64,000 bases of DNA from Microbacterium testaceum (GCF_020781835.1 NZ_JAJGNJ010000001.1:62001-126000); one strand, 5' to 3'; shown: positions 43,512 through 52,660, numbered from the stretch's first letter. The notes: generated by a model not told the origin, from the sequence alone. Made by a program: numbers and translations.

Positions 43512-44645
43512 ATGCGATACGCGACACGACCGCCGCACCCAGGAGGCCCCCCGATCGACACCGCAGCCCCTCGCCGGATCCGGGTCGCCGCCGTGCCCGC
43601 CGGTCACCCGTACACCCGGGCCGTCACCGACGAGCGCTTCGTCGACCTCCGGGTCGACCCGCCCCCGCCCGGCGCCGCGCCGGGGCAGTGGTGGCCACCG
43701 CAGGTGCTGCTGCCGGCCTGGCTCGAGGAGCACGCCGCCGAGATCGACCTCGTGCACGTGCACTTCGGGAGCGAGTCGTACACGGCCGACGAGCTGGCTG
43801 CGACCGTGGAGACACTGCGACGCCTGGGCCTGCCCCTCATCTACACGGTGCACGACCTCGAGAACCCGCAGCTGAGCGACCAGGCCGCGCACCGTGCAGC
43901 CCTCGACACGCTGGTGGCGGGCGCTGACGAGCTGACGACACTGACCGCCGCGACCGCGACCGAGGTGGAGCGCGACCACGGCCGCACCAGCACCGTCATC
44001 CCCCACCCCACGCTCATCGAGGGGGAGGCCCTCCCCACCGGGCGCGGCCACTCCGCGACCCGGATCGGCGTGCACCTGCGCGACCTGCGCCCCAACATCG
44101 ACGGCGTCGGCACCACGGCGACCCTCGTCCGCGCCGTCGCCGACCTGCGAGCCCGGGGCACGGACGTCGAAGCGGTGGTGCGCCTGAACGAGAACGTCCG
44201 CGACGCCGAGGCCGCGGCATCCATCGAGGCGCTCACGCGCAACGCCGACGGGGTGACGCTCGCGCGATCCGCGCGGCTCGACGACGACGCCCTCGCCGGG
44301 TGGCTCGCCGACCTCGACGCGTGCGTGCTGCCGTACGGGCACGGTACGCACTCGGGCTGGGCCGAGCTCTGCTACGACCTCGCCGTCCCCGTCCTCGGCA
44401 CCCGCGTGGGTCACATCGCCGCGCAGCACCCCGGCGACTTCCACGCCTTCCGTGTCGGCGACCCGGTGTCGCTGGAGCGGGCGATCGTGGAGGCCGCCGC
44501 ACCGGGCTGGTCCGTCCCGGGCACCGCCGCGCGCGCAGCCGAGGTCGTCCGCCGACGGGCGGAGCGACTCGACGAGCGGGACCGGGTGCGGCAGGCGCAC
44601 GTCGCGTTGTACCGACGATCGCTGCGGACGGAGCACGCGGCGTGA
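43512..44645 (+). CDS. Glycosyltransferase of second glycan locus
   Basis: A 377-residue GT-B-like transferase: LVHVHFGSESYTADELAATV, LIYTVHDLENPQLSD, a Ser/Thr-rich middle TLTAATATEVERDHGRTSTV, and a donor half with LDACVLPYGHGTHSGWAELC and PVLGTRVGHIAAQ. The ATG at 43512 has no ribosome site, while a perfect AGGAGG (43541-43546) stands 7 bases before an in-frame ATC at 43554; starting there would give 363 residues and match the likely domain start (IDTAAPRRIRVAAVP). First gene of a four-gene operon with 4-base overlaps. Sugar unknown. Confidence 0.75.
   Translation: MRYATRPPHPGGPPIDTAAPRRIRVAAVPAGHPYTRAVTDERFVDLRVDPPPPGAAPGQWWPPQVLLPAWLEEHAAEIDLVHVHFGSESYTADELAATVETLRRLGLPLIYTVHDLENPQLSDQAAHRAALDTLVAGADELTTLTAATATEVERDHGRTSTVIPHPTLIEGEALPTGRGHSATRIGVHLRDLRPNIDGVGTTATLVRAVADLRARGTDVEAVVRLNENVRDAEAAASIEALTRNADGVTLARSARLDDDALAGWLADLDACVLPYGHGTHSGWAELCYDLAVPVLGTRVGHIAAQHPGDFHAFRVGDPVSLERAIVEAAAPGWSVPGTAARAAEVVRRRAERLDERDRVRQAHVALYRRSLRTEHAA
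43541..43546 (+). promoter_or_regulatory. Strong ribosome site before a non-standard start
   Basis: AGGAGG 7 bases upstream of the in-frame codon ATC at 43554. Spacing is ideal for initiation at ATC, and no ATG, GTG or TTG is at the right distance in any frame of this gene. Either a rare ATC start is used or the ATG at 43512 starts and the match is chance. Confidence 0.5.
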
Positions 44646-45778
44646 CCCGGGCGCTGAACCGGATGCGCGTGCTCGTGGTGGCGCCCTCGCGGTATCCGCT
44701 GCGTCAACCGCACGCGGGAGGTCTCGAGGCGACGGTGTGGGACCGCGTGCGATGGTTGCGCCAGCGTGGGCACGACGTCACCCTCTGCGCCGCGGAGGGG
44801 TCGGACTTCCTGGAGGAGTCCCCCCGATTCGCGCTGCCCGCTCCCGAGTGGTCGCGCATCGAGGACGCCTCCGACACGGGGTATCCGGACGGCTATGCCG
44901 CGGCCACCGAGGCCGCGCACGAGGTGCTTCTGGAACGCCTGCGTGCCGAGGCGCACCGCTTCGACGTGATCGACAACCACAGCCTGCACCCGGCCCCGAT
45001 CCGGTGGAGCCGGGATGCCGGCATCCCGGTCGTGACGACGCTGCACACGCCGCCGCTCGATCCCCTCCTCGAAGCGGCCGCCTACGTCCGCGGCAGCGCG
45101 CACCGCTTCGTCGCCGTCAGCCAGGCGACCGCGCGCGCGTGGTCGGTGGAGGGCGTCGACGCTTTCGTCTTCCCCAACGGCATCGACACGGAACGTTGGA
45201 CCCGTGGCCCCGGCGGCTCGCGCTGGGTGTGGTCCGGACGCATCGTCCCCGAGAAGGCGCCGCACCTCGCGATCGAGGCGGCACGGACCGCGGGCGCGGA
45301 GATTGTCGTGGCGGGCCGGATCGGCGACGTCGACTACTTCCAGCAGGAGGTCGCCCCGCGCCTGAGCGCCCACGCCCGTTACGTCGGCGCCCTGCACCAG
45401 GGCGACCTGTGCCGACTGGTCGGCGCGTCGGCGGTCGCTCTCGTGACGCCGATGTGGGAGGAGCCGTTCGGCCTCGTCATCGCCGAAGCCCTCGTCACCG
45501 GGACGCCCGTGGCGGCCTTCGACATCGGCGGGGTCTCCGAGGTGCTCGCCGGGATGCCGGGCACGGCAGCCGTCACCGCCGGCGACGTCACCGCCCTCGC
45601 CCACGCCGCCCGCGACCTCGCGCTGCGGGGCGAGCGCGAGCCGCTCACCCGCACGTGGACGCGCCGTGCCGCCGTCCGCGAGCACGCCCTGAGTCGGCGT
45701 TACCGCGACGTCGAGCGCGTCCTCGCGCACACGGCGCAGCGGGCGGCGGAGCAGCGGATCCCGGCGGTGTCGTGGTGA
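44642..45778 (+). CDS. Glycosyltransferase family 4
   Basis: A 378-residue GT4 enzyme opening RVLVVAPSRYPLRQPHAGGL, with FVAVSQATARAWSVEG, FVFPNGIDTERW, WSGRIVPEKAPHLAIEAA and the donor signature TPMWEEPFGLVIAEALVTGT followed by PVAAFDIGGVSEVL. The PHAGGLE opening is typical of transferases acting on lipid-linked glycans. GTG 44642 overlaps the previous stop (GTGA), and its own stop overlaps the next gene's GTG start. A second in-frame ATG at 44663 is possible. Confidence 0.9.
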   Translation: MTRALNRMRVLVVAPSRYPLRQPHAGGLEATVWDRVRWLRQRGHDVTLCAAEGSDFLEESPRFALPAPEWSRIEDASDTGYPDGYAAATEAAHEVLLERLRAEAHRFDVIDNHSLHPAPIRWSRDAGIPVVTTLHTPPLDPLLEAAAYVRGSAHRFVAVSQATARAWSVEGVDAFVFPNGIDTERWTRGPGGSRWVWSGRIVPEKAPHLAIEAARTAGAEIVVAGRIGDVDYFQQEVAPRLSAHARYVGALHQGDLCRLVGASAVALVTPMWEEPFGLVIAEALVTGTPVAAFDIGGVSEVLAGMPGTAAVTAGDVTALAHAARDLALRGEREPLTRTWTRRAAVREHALSRRYRDVERVLAHTAQRAAEQRIPAVSW

Positions 45779-46773
45779 TCGGCTGGTACGTGCACCACCA
45801 CGGGTACGGGCACGTCGCCCGCTTCCTCGCCGTGCACCCCCACCTGCGCACACCGGTGCGTGCCTTCTCGTCGCTCCCCCGGCCGGCCGGACTGGGCGCC
45901 GAGGTCGAGTGGATCGCGCTCCCCGACGACGCCGACACCGTCGAGCACGACGACGGAACGATCTGCGACCCGCGCGAGGGCGATCCCACGGTGCGCGGTT
46001 CGCTGCACTGGGCACCGCACGATCACCCCGGACACCGCGCGCGTCTCACGCGGATCGCGTCGCAGTCGGCGGACCTGCGCGCGATGGTCGTCGACGTCAG
46101 CGCCGAGGTCGTGGCCTTCGCCCGGCTGCTGGGGCTGCGCACCCTTGCCGTCACGCAGCCCGGGGAGCGCACCGACGCCGCCCACGCGCTCGCCTACGAC
46201 CTGGCCGACCGCATCCTCGCCCCGTGGGCGCACGGCGCCGTCCCGGTCGGGGCCCTCTCGACACGCACCGATCGGGTGGTGTGGACCGGCGGCATCTCGC
46301 GGTACGACGGAAGGTCGTCCCCGGACGCGGATGCCGAACGTTCGGTGCTCTTCCTCGGCCGGGTCCTCGACGACGAGGTGCGCCGCGAGGCCGAGGAGCG
46401 TCTGTCCGCGGCCGGCTGGCGCACGCGCGCGGTCGGGCACGACCCGGACTCCCGCATCGAGGACCCGTGGCCGCTCGTGACCTCGCACACCGTCGTGGTC
46501 AGCGCGGCCGGACAGAACAGTGTCGCCGACCTCGCCGCCGCGGGTGCCCGCGCCGTCGTCGTCGCCCAGGACCGCCCCTTCGACGAACAGCGCCACACCG
46601 CGTGCGCCCTGCATCGGTGGGGCCTTGCCCGCGTGGCGCCCGAGGACGTCGACGGCGCGGGGATCGTCGCGCTCGTCGAGGCCGCGGCGACCGACGCGCC
46701 CGACTGGTCCCAGTGGCAGGTGGCGGGGGCCGCCGAGCGCGCCGCCGAGGCCGTCGAGGCGATGCTGCCGTGA
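45775..46773 (+). CDS. Glycosyltransferase, MurG/GT28-like
   Basis: A 332-residue protein. It opens IGWYVHHHGYGHVARFLAVH, a His-rich loop with GYGHVAR like the GGTGGH loop of MurG-type enzymes, and its second half has TSHTVVVSAAGQNSVADLAA and VVVAQDRPFDEQ, the UDP-sugar-binding pattern of that class (GGxxS, then Q-x3 -DQ). The middle part is unremarkable. GTG 45775 and the GTGA overlap to the next gene fix both ends. Probably transfers a sugar to a lipid carrier or to the glycan chain. Family moderately sure. Confidence 0.75.
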   Translation: MIGWYVHHHGYGHVARFLAVHPHLRTPVRAFSSLPRPAGLGAEVEWIALPDDADTVEHDDGTICDPREGDPTVRGSLHWAPHDHPGHRARLTRIASQSADLRAMVVDVSAEVVAFARLLGLRTLAVTQPGERTDAAHALAYDLADRILAPWAHGAVPVGALSTRTDRVVWTGGISRYDGRSSPDADAERSVLFLGRVLDDEVRREAEERLSAAGWRTRAVGHDPDSRIEDPWPLVTSHTVVVSAAGQNSVADLAAAGARAVVVAQDRPFDEQRHTACALHRWGLARVAPEDVDGAGIVALVEAAATDAPDWSQWQVAGAAERAAEAVEAMLP

Positions 46774-47576
46774 GGGTCGCGGTCCTCACGGTCGCCTCCG
46801 CCGCCCGCCGCGCGCACCTCGAGCGCCAGCGCGAGGTCCTCGCCGTCGTCGCCCCCGACGTCGTGCGGGTGGAGGTCTTCCTCGACGAGACGGTGGCGCC
46901 CGGCATCCGGGATGCCGGCGTCCGCACGCTCCACGTGCCGCCCGGGCGGCACGGGCTGCGCGTGGGGGCCGGGCGGAACGCCGCGGCCGCGGCCGCGATC
47001 GCGGACGGCGCCGAGTTGCTCGTGTTCCTGGACGTGGACTGTCTGCCCGGCCCCGACCTGGTCCCCCGCTATGCGGCTGCCGCGCGCCTGCACCCCGAGG
47101 CAGTGCTCGCCGGCCCGGTGACGTACCTCGCGAGCGTGCAACGCCCGGAGACCGACGACCTGCCGCACGTGACCCGCCCGCACGCGGCACGCCCCGCCCT
47201 GCCTGCCGGGACGACACGCGCGGCGGAGGCGGGCGAGTACGACCTCTTCTGGTCGCTGTCGTTCGCTGTCACCGCGGCGACCTGGGAGCGCCTCGGCGGC
47301 TTCCACGACGCGTACGAGGGCTACGGCGCGGAGGACACCGACCTGGCGTGGACGGCGCGCGCAGCCGGCGTCCCCCTGAGGTGGACGGGCGGGGCGGATG
47401 CCTACCACCAGTGGCATCCGGTCTCCTCCCCGCCGTGGCGCCACCTCGACGACATTCTGCGCAACGGCACCACATTCCACCGACGCTGGGGCGTCTGGCC
47501 GATGCGCGGGTGGCTCGACGCCTTCGCCGCCGCCGGCGCGGTCGAACGCCGCGGCGACTCCTGGCTGCGCACCTGA
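46770..47576 (+). CDS. Glycosyltransferase family 2
   Basis: A 268-residue GT-A enzyme. Catalytic metal site FLDVDCLPGPDLVPRY (Asp-x-Asp), ahead of it RVGAGRNAAAAAAIADGA, and the acceptor part WERLGGFHDAYEGYGAEDTD followed by LAWTARAAG, typical of rhamnosyl- or galactosyltransferase-like GT2 proteins. GTG 46770 is fixed by the 4-base overlap. It is the last gene of the operon; a C-rich tract and palindrome A4 follow. Confidence 0.9.
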   Translation: MRVAVLTVASAARRAHLERQREVLAVVAPDVVRVEVFLDETVAPGIRDAGVRTLHVPPGRHGLRVGAGRNAAAAAAIADGAELLVFLDVDCLPGPDLVPRYAAAARLHPEAVLAGPVTYLASVQRPETDDLPHVTRPHAARPALPAGTTRAAEAGEYDLFWSLSFAVTAATWERLGGFHDAYEGYGAEDTDLAWTARAAGVPLRWTGGADAYHQWHPVSSPPWRHLDDILRNGTTFHRRWGVWPMRGWLDAFAAAGAVERRGDSWLRT

Positions 47577-47631
47577 CCCCGCCCCGCCCGCCCGCCCCGC
47601 CCCGCCCCCGCCCCGCCCCCTCAAACGCCGA

Positions 47632-47683
47632 GTGTCCAAGACACGCCGCATGCCACGAGGGCGATACGGCGTGTCTTGGACAC
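47632..47683. repeat. Palindromic element family A, copy A4
   Basis: 52 bp, arms identical to A2 and A3 (47632-47648 and 47667-47683), 18-bp loop. It lies between the stops of two convergent genes, a good place for a two-way terminator. On its left is a CCCCGCCCC tract (47577-47621), matching the C-rich tract that precedes A3 on that element's reading strand. Confidence 0.95.
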
Positions 47684-47706
47684 TCACGAACCAGGGATGC
47701 CGCGGC

Positions 47707-49386
47707 CTACGCGCGCAACCAGACCGACGCCTCGCCGGGGAGCGTTCCCGCCTCGACGGGGACGCTCGAGAGGAGCACCTCGCCCGCGGGCAGCGCGATC
47801 GGCTCGGTGCCGAAGTTCGTCACCACGATCCAGCCGTCGGGGCGGGCGAAGCCCACCGCGTCCTCACGCCCGAGGTCCAGCCACTCGAGCTGCTCGGCGG
47901 TCTGCAGCTCGTGCCGCAGGTCGAGCGCGCGGCGGTACATCGACAGGGTCGACGCGGGGTCGCCGTCCTGGCGGTCGACGGCGTACGCGGCGAACCAGTC
48001 GGGCTGCGGCAGATGCGCCGCGGCGTCGCCGAAGCCGAACGCGGGCCCTTCGGCCGTCCACGGCAGGGGCACGCGGCATCCGTCGCGCCCCTGGTCGACA
48101 CCCGGGCTGCGGAAGAACGTCGGGTCCTGACGCGCGGAGTCGGGGATGTCGGCGACCTCGTGGAGGCCCAGCTCCTCACCCTGATACAGGTAGGCCGACC
48201 CGGGCAGCCCCAGGACGAACAGCGCCGCGGCACGGGCCCGCCGCTGCCCGCGCTCGGCATCCAGCGCCGGCTCGGTGCCGCCCGAGAGCAGCCACCGATT
48301 GCCGTGTTTGAGCGTCGGGCGCCCGTCGGCGCCGCGCTCGGCGTCGGGAAGGCCGTAGCGCGTGGCGTGGCGGACGACGTCGTGGTTGGAGAGCACCCAG
48401 GTCGTCGACGAGCCCGATCGCGCGGCGAGCGCGAGGTTGTCGGTGACGATGCGACGGAACTGGCGCGCGTCGAAATCGGCCTCGAGCAAGTCGAAGTTGA
48501 ACGCCTGGCCGAGGCTGTCGATGCTGGCGTACAGGGGCACGCGCGAGGGGTGCACCCACGCCTCGGCGACGGCGGTGCGCGGCGGGTCGTAGGAATTGAA
48601 GACGGCGCGCCACTCGGCGTACACCTCGTGCACGTCGTCGCGATCGAGGAGCGGGTGGTTCCCGTCCTGCGGCAGCGCCGCGAGCTCGGCGGCCGAGGGC
48701 AGCGGTTCGGTGAGGTCCTTGGTGAGCATGTGGGCCACGTCGATGCGGAAGCCGTCCACACCGCGGTCGCTCCAGAAGCGCAGGGTCTTCACGAAGTCGG
48801 CGCGCACCTCGGGGTTCGCCCAGTTCAGGTCGGGTTGCGAGACGTCGAAGTTGTGGAAGTACCACTGCCCGTCCGCGACGCGCTCCCACGCCGAACCGCC
48901 GAAAACGGACTGCCAGTCCGTCGGCGGCTCGCTGCCGTCGGGCCCGGTCCCCTCGCGGAAGATGTAGCGGTCGCGCGCAGCGGAGCCGCGGCCGGCGGCG
49001 AGCGCCTCCTGGAACCAGGCGTGATCGTTCGAGGTGTGGTTGGGCACGATGTCGACGACGACCCGGATGCCGTGGGCGTGCAGCTCTGCGATGAGCTCGT
49101 CCATGTCGGCCAGGGACCCCAGGCGCGGGTCGACGTCGCGATAGTCGGCGACGTCGTACCCGCCGTCGGCGAGCGCGGAGGGGTAGAAGGGGCTCAGCCA
49201 GATGGCATCCACCCCCAGCTGGGCGAGGTAGGGAACGCGCGAGGTGATGCCGGGGATGTCGCCGAGTCCGTCGCCGTTGCTGTCGGCGAAGCTGCGCGGA
49301 TACACCTGGTACACCACGGCCTGACGCCACCAGTCGGGGGCGTCGGAGAGCTCGCGGGGGTGCACGGAGGGTGCGGCGGTGGTCAC
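47707..49386 (-). CDS. Glycoside hydrolase family 13, alpha-glucosidase type
   Basis: A 559-residue cytoplasmic enzyme cutting alpha-glucosides imported by the adjacent transporter. It opens WWRQAVVYQVYPRSFADSNG and has the oligo-1,6-glucosidase/alpha-glucosidase signatures VVVDIVPNHTSNDHAWF, catalytic Asp in GVDGFRIDVAHM, Glu in RTAVAEAWVHPSRVPLYAS and the transition-state Asp in WVLSNHDVVRH. GTG 49386 has an AAGGA site 7 bases upstream. It is 29 bases after the permease gene on the same strand. Isomaltose, maltose or trehalose-related substrates are possible. Confidence 0.92.
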   Translation of the reverse strand: MTTAAPSVHPRELSDAPDWWRQAVVYQVYPRSFADSNGDGLGDIPGITSRVPYLAQLGVDAIWLSPFYPSALADGGYDVADYRDVDPRLGSLADMDELIAELHAHGIRVVVDIVPNHTSNDHAWFQEALAAGRGSAARDRYIFREGTGPDGSEPPTDWQSVFGGSAWERVADGQWYFHNFDVSQPDLNWANPEVRADFVKTLRFWSDRGVDGFRIDVAHMLTKDLTEPLPSAAELAALPQDGNHPLLDRDDVHEVYAEWRAVFNSYDPPRTAVAEAWVHPSRVPLYASIDSLGQAFNFDLLEADFDARQFRRIVTDNLALAARSGSSTTWVLSNHDVVRHATRYGLPDAERGADGRPTLKHGNRWLLSGGTEPALDAERGQRRARAAALFVLGLPGSAYLYQGEELGLHEVADIPDSARQDPTFFRSPGVDQGRDGCRVPLPWTAEGPAFGFGDAAAHLPQPDWFAAYAVDRQDGDPASTLSMYRRALDLRHELQTAEQLEWLDLGREDAVGFARPDGWIVVTNFGTEPIALPAGEVLLSSVPVEAGTLPGEASVWLRA

Positions 49387-49415
49387 GGAGGGGTCCTTTC
49401 GGGTGAGGTGGCGGG

Positions 49416-50333
49416 TCAGCCCTTGACGGCGCCCTGGGTGACGCCGGCCATCACCCATCGCTGGGTGAAGAGGTAGGCGACGATGGCGGGAGCCATGGCC
49501 ATGAGGTAGGAGGCGAAGGCGACGTTGTAGTTGTTGCTGAACTGCGTCTGGAACAGGTTCTGCCGCACGGGGAGCGTCTGCAAGGCCGGATCGCTGATGA
49601 TGAGCGACGGCATCATGAAGTCGTTCCACGCGTACAGGAACGCGAAGATGCCGACGGTGGCGCTCATCGGGGCGAGCAGCGGAAAGATCAGCCGCCAGAA
49701 CGTCTGCCACGTCGTCGCGCCGTCGATGCGCGCGCTCTCCTCGAGTTCCAGCGGGATCGAGCGGAGGAACGCGGTGAACAGCAGCACGCTGAAACTCAGC
49801 TGGAACATCGTGGCGAGGATGATCACGCCGAACGGGTTGTCGAGGCCGACCCGGCCGGTGAGCTGGATCTGCGGCAGCGCCACGACGGGGAACGGGATGA
49901 ACATCGCCGCGAGCAGGTAGAAGAACGAGTACCGGAAGAGCTTGCGGTCCCAGTTGCGGGCGATCGCGTAGGACGCGAAGGCGGCCAGCACGATCGTCGC
50001 GACGACCGTGCCCGCCGTGACGAGCAGCGAGATCGCGAGTCCGACGGGGAACTTCGTCAGGGTCCACGCCTGCACGAATCCGTCGAAGCTGATCGGGGCG
50101 GGGAACGAGAAGGCGTTGCCGTCGACGACCTGCGCCCCGCTCTTGAGCGCCATCGTGACGGTGACGTAGAGCGGCAGAAGCACGGTCACGGCGCACAGGA
50201 CGAGGATCGTCGTCGTCGACCAGCTGATGCGTTCGGTGCCGACGCGGCGGATCCGGCCGCCGGTGCGTCGACGCGAAGGGACGGAGAGTTCTGCCTGCTC
50301 GAAAGCGAGCGCGGGCTGGTTCACGGCGGTCAT
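49416..50333 (-). CDS. Alpha-glucoside ABC transporter permease, MalG type
   Basis: 305 residues, about six membrane segments after a 35-residue cytoplasmic tail. The EAA loop is ELEESARIDGATTWQTFWRL followed by IFPLLAP; the C-terminus RWVMAGVTQGAVKG is typical. ATG 50333 overlaps the preceding permease's stop in ATGA. With the next gene and the lipoprotein it forms one importer; no ATPase gene is in the operon. Confidence 0.9.
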   Translation of the reverse strand: MTAVNQPALAFEQAELSVPSRRRTGGRIRRVGTERISWSTTTILVLCAVTVLLPLYVTVTMALKSGAQVVDGNAFSFPAPISFDGFVQAWTLTKFPVGLAISLLVTAGTVVATIVLAAFASYAIARNWDRKLFRYSFFYLLAAMFIPFPVVALPQIQLTGRVGLDNPFGVIILATMFQLSFSVLLFTAFLRSIPLELEESARIDGATTWQTFWRLIFPLLAPMSATVGIFAFLYAWNDFMMPSLIISDPALQTLPVRQNLFQTQFSNNYNVAFASYLMAMAPAIVAYLFTQRWVMAGVTQGAVKG

Positions 50334-51244
50334 GAGAGGGTGTTCCTTCCGCGGGTCAGCGAGAGCTGCAGGAGCGAGATGACGACGGCGACGATGAAGA
50401 AGAGGGCCGCGTTGGCCATCTGGTAGGCGTAGTCGCCGCCGTTGAAACCGAAGATGATCGACATCGCGACGCTGCGGGTCGCGGTGCCGGGACCGCCGTT
50501 GGTGAGACCGACGATGATGTCGTAGGCGTTGAGGAATCCCTTGAAGCCGAGGATGACGTTGATGACGACGTACCCGGCGACGAGCGGCAGCGTGATGCGC
50601 AGCAGCTGCTGGACCTTGCCGGCCCCATCGAGCCCGGCCGCTTCGTACACGTCGCCGGGCACCGAGAGGAGGCCGGCGATGTAGATCAGGAGCGTCCCCG
50701 GAATCGCCTGCCACGCGGTGACGATCACGATCGCCACCCACGCCAGGTCGGGGTTGGCGAGAAGACTGGATTCGAGCCACGGGATGCCGAGGGCGGCCCC
50801 CGCCTGAGGGAGGGAGTTGCTGAAGAGGAAGTTGAAGACGAAGGCGATGATGATGCCGGAGATCACCATGGGGATGACGAACACCGTCCGCAGCGCCCTC
50901 TTGAAGCGGATCTGGGCGGTGAGGCCGACGGCCAGCAGGAACGCCGCGACGTTGACGACGATCACGGTCGCGACCGAGAAACCGAAGGTGAACAGGTACG
51001 CCTGCAGGATCGCCGGGTCGCTGAAGAGCGCGATGTAGTTCGTCAGCCCCGTGAAGTTCCACTCGCCGATGCCGATGGAGTCGGTGAAGCTGAAGAAGAT
51101 GCCGATGATGCCCGGCACCGTGATCGCCAGCGTGAACAGCACGAGCGTCGGGACGAGGAAGAAGTAGTAGATCGGCTCGACGCGGCGGGTGCTGCGGCGT
51201 GCGGCCGCTTTCCCGCCGGTGACGATGGTCGTGGTGGTGGTCAT
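50330..51244 (-). CDS. Alpha-glucoside ABC transporter permease, MalF type
   Basis: 304 residues, about six membrane segments, opening with RRVEPIYYFFLVPTLVLFTL. The coupling loop is VPGDVYEAAGLDGAGKVQQL followed by LRITLPLVAGY. Both ends overlap its neighbours by four bases (ATGA), so the three transporter genes are translated as a unit. Confidence 0.9.
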   Translation of the reverse strand: MTTTTTIVTGGKAAARRSTRRVEPIYYFFLVPTLVLFTLAITVPGIIGIFFSFTDSIGIGEWNFTGLTNYIALFSDPAILQAYLFTFGFSVATVIVVNVAAFLLAVGLTAQIRFKRALRTVFVIPMVISGIIIAFVFNFLFSNSLPQAGAALGIPWLESSLLANPDLAWVAIVIVTAWQAIPGTLLIYIAGLLSVPGDVYEAAGLDGAGKVQQLLRITLPLVAGYVVINVILGFKGFLNAYDIIVGLTNGGPGTATRSVAMSIIFGFNGGDYAYQMANAALFFIVAVVISLLQLSLTRGRNTLS

Positions 51245-52554
51245 CGCACGTCTCCTTCGGCGGCGGAATCGGTGGTCGACGCGGCGGGCTGCCGGAAGGC
51301 CAGGCGTGCCCAGTCCTCGTCCATGGTGGCGAGCGTCCGCTGCGGCGAGGCGCCGAGGATCATCGCCTGGGAATAGTTGAAGACGGGGATCGTCTTGGGC
51401 ACGAGCACCGACGCGCCCTGGTAGATCCGCCCCTCCTCGTAGTAGGGGATCATCCCCGCCACGCGCGGATCGCTCGGGGCAGGGGCATCCTCGGTCGGCG
51501 CGAATCCGAGCTGCGACTCGTTGTAGGCCTCGATGATCTCGGGCTGGTAGAGGTACTCGAGGAAGTCGCGCGCGGCATCCTGATGGCGCGACCCCTCCGG
51601 GATGATGGCGGCGAGGTCCATGTTGACGCGGACGGCGAGGTCGTCCGCGTCGTCCGTCATGGGCAGGGGAAAGGTTCCGACCCGCAGATCGGGCGAGGTC
51701 TTGGCGATCTCGCCGAGAGCCCACGGCCCCTGCAGGTACATCGCTGCCTGCCCCTGAGCGAATGCGAGATTGCCGTCGCCGTACGCCCGACTGTTGGCAT
51801 CCGGGTTCGTGTAGGTCGAGGCGAGCTCGGTCATGCGGTCCATCGCCGCGGCGAAGTCCTTCTCGAACGACACGGCCGAGCCCGGGCCGACCGCGTCGCC
51901 CTCGGCGGCGAGGGCGTCGAAGAAGTCGATCACGTCGAGGGATCCGCCCACGGCGTAGTCGTACCAGCCCTGGCCGACGGTCCAGTCGTCCTTGAACGTG
52001 CCGTAGAACGGCGTCACGCCGTTGGCCTGCAAGGTCTCGGCGGTCTCTCTCAGCTCACCCCATGTGGTGGGCACGTCGAGCCCGAGGTCCTCGAAGATCT
52101 GCACGTTGTAGATGACGGACGACGCCATCACCGAGTACGGCAGGGCGCTGGTGCGACCCGCGCAGACGCCGTACTGGTCCATCAGCGGTTGCAGGTCCTC
52201 ACGGACGGTCGCCGCCGCGTCGGTGTCCGACAGGTCGGTCAGGGCGCAGCGCTGAACGAACCGGGCGACCTCGTAGTTGTAATTGGCGAGCATGATGTCG
52301 GGCGGGTTGCCGCGGACGAAGCTCGCCGAGACGACGTCCACACCCGAGGTGTCCATCTCGACGCGGACGCGATCCTGCGAGGCGTTGTAGTCCGCGACCA
52401 CCTGGTCCATGAACGCCAGGGCCTCACGTTTGCTGAAGGTGAAGCGGATGGTCTCACGACCGTCCGCGGAGCACCCGGCGAGCATCGCTGCCCCCAGCAC
52501 CGTCACCGCCAGCGCCGCGACACCACGTCGCACCGTTGCCGTCTCCGTCGACAC
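51241..52554 (-). CDS. Sugar-binding lipoprotein of alpha-glucoside transporter
   Basis: A 437-residue binding protein of the family 1 sugar-binding type with a lipobox AMLAGCSADG (anchor Cys near residue 28). The mature domain has FVRGNPPDIMLANYNYEVAR, YNVQIFEDLGLDVPTTWGEL and MYLQGPWALGEIAKTSPDLR. GTG 52554 follows AGGAGG by 5 bases and gives a proper signal peptide; the frame is open further upstream through the operator region. First gene of a four-gene operon ending in the GH13 enzyme, divergent from a ROK regulator. Confidence 0.9.
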   Translation of the reverse strand: MSTETATVRRGVAALAVTVLGAAMLAGCSADGRETIRFTFSKREALAFMDQVVADYNASQDRVRVEMDTSGVDVVSASFVRGNPPDIMLANYNYEVARFVQRCALTDLSDTDAAATVREDLQPLMDQYGVCAGRTSALPYSVMASSVIYNVQIFEDLGLDVPTTWGELRETAETLQANGVTPFYGTFKDDWTVGQGWYDYAVGGSLDVIDFFDALAAEGDAVGPGSAVSFEKDFAAAMDRMTELASTYTNPDANSRAYGDGNLAFAQGQAAMYLQGPWALGEIAKTSPDLRVGTFPLPMTDDADDLAVRVNMDLAAIIPEGSRHQDAARDFLEYLYQPEIIEAYNESQLGFAPTEDAPAPSDPRVAGMIPYYEEGRIYQGASVLVPKTIPVFNYSQAMILGASPQRTLATMDEDWARLAFRQPAASTTDSAAEGDVR

Positions 52555-52587
52555 GTTTCCTCCTCGCACCGTTGCGATCTTGAATCG

Positions 52588-52617
52588 GATATTAAATCTA
52601 CTCGCCAAATCAATATC
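52588..52617. promoter_or_regulatory. Operator candidate between lipoprotein and ROK regulator
   Basis: GATATT (52588-52593) and AATATC (52612-52617) are perfect complements separated by 18 bases, in a strikingly AT-rich stretch of the divergent control region. The ROK regulator that starts at 52661 would be the natural binder. Promoter boxes are probably within this AT-rich stretch too; ATATTAAAT could be part of one. Confidence 0.55.
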
Positions 52618-52660
52618 GTGAGGGCAGTATTGCATCAGGCACGAGAGGGGTCAAGAACCG

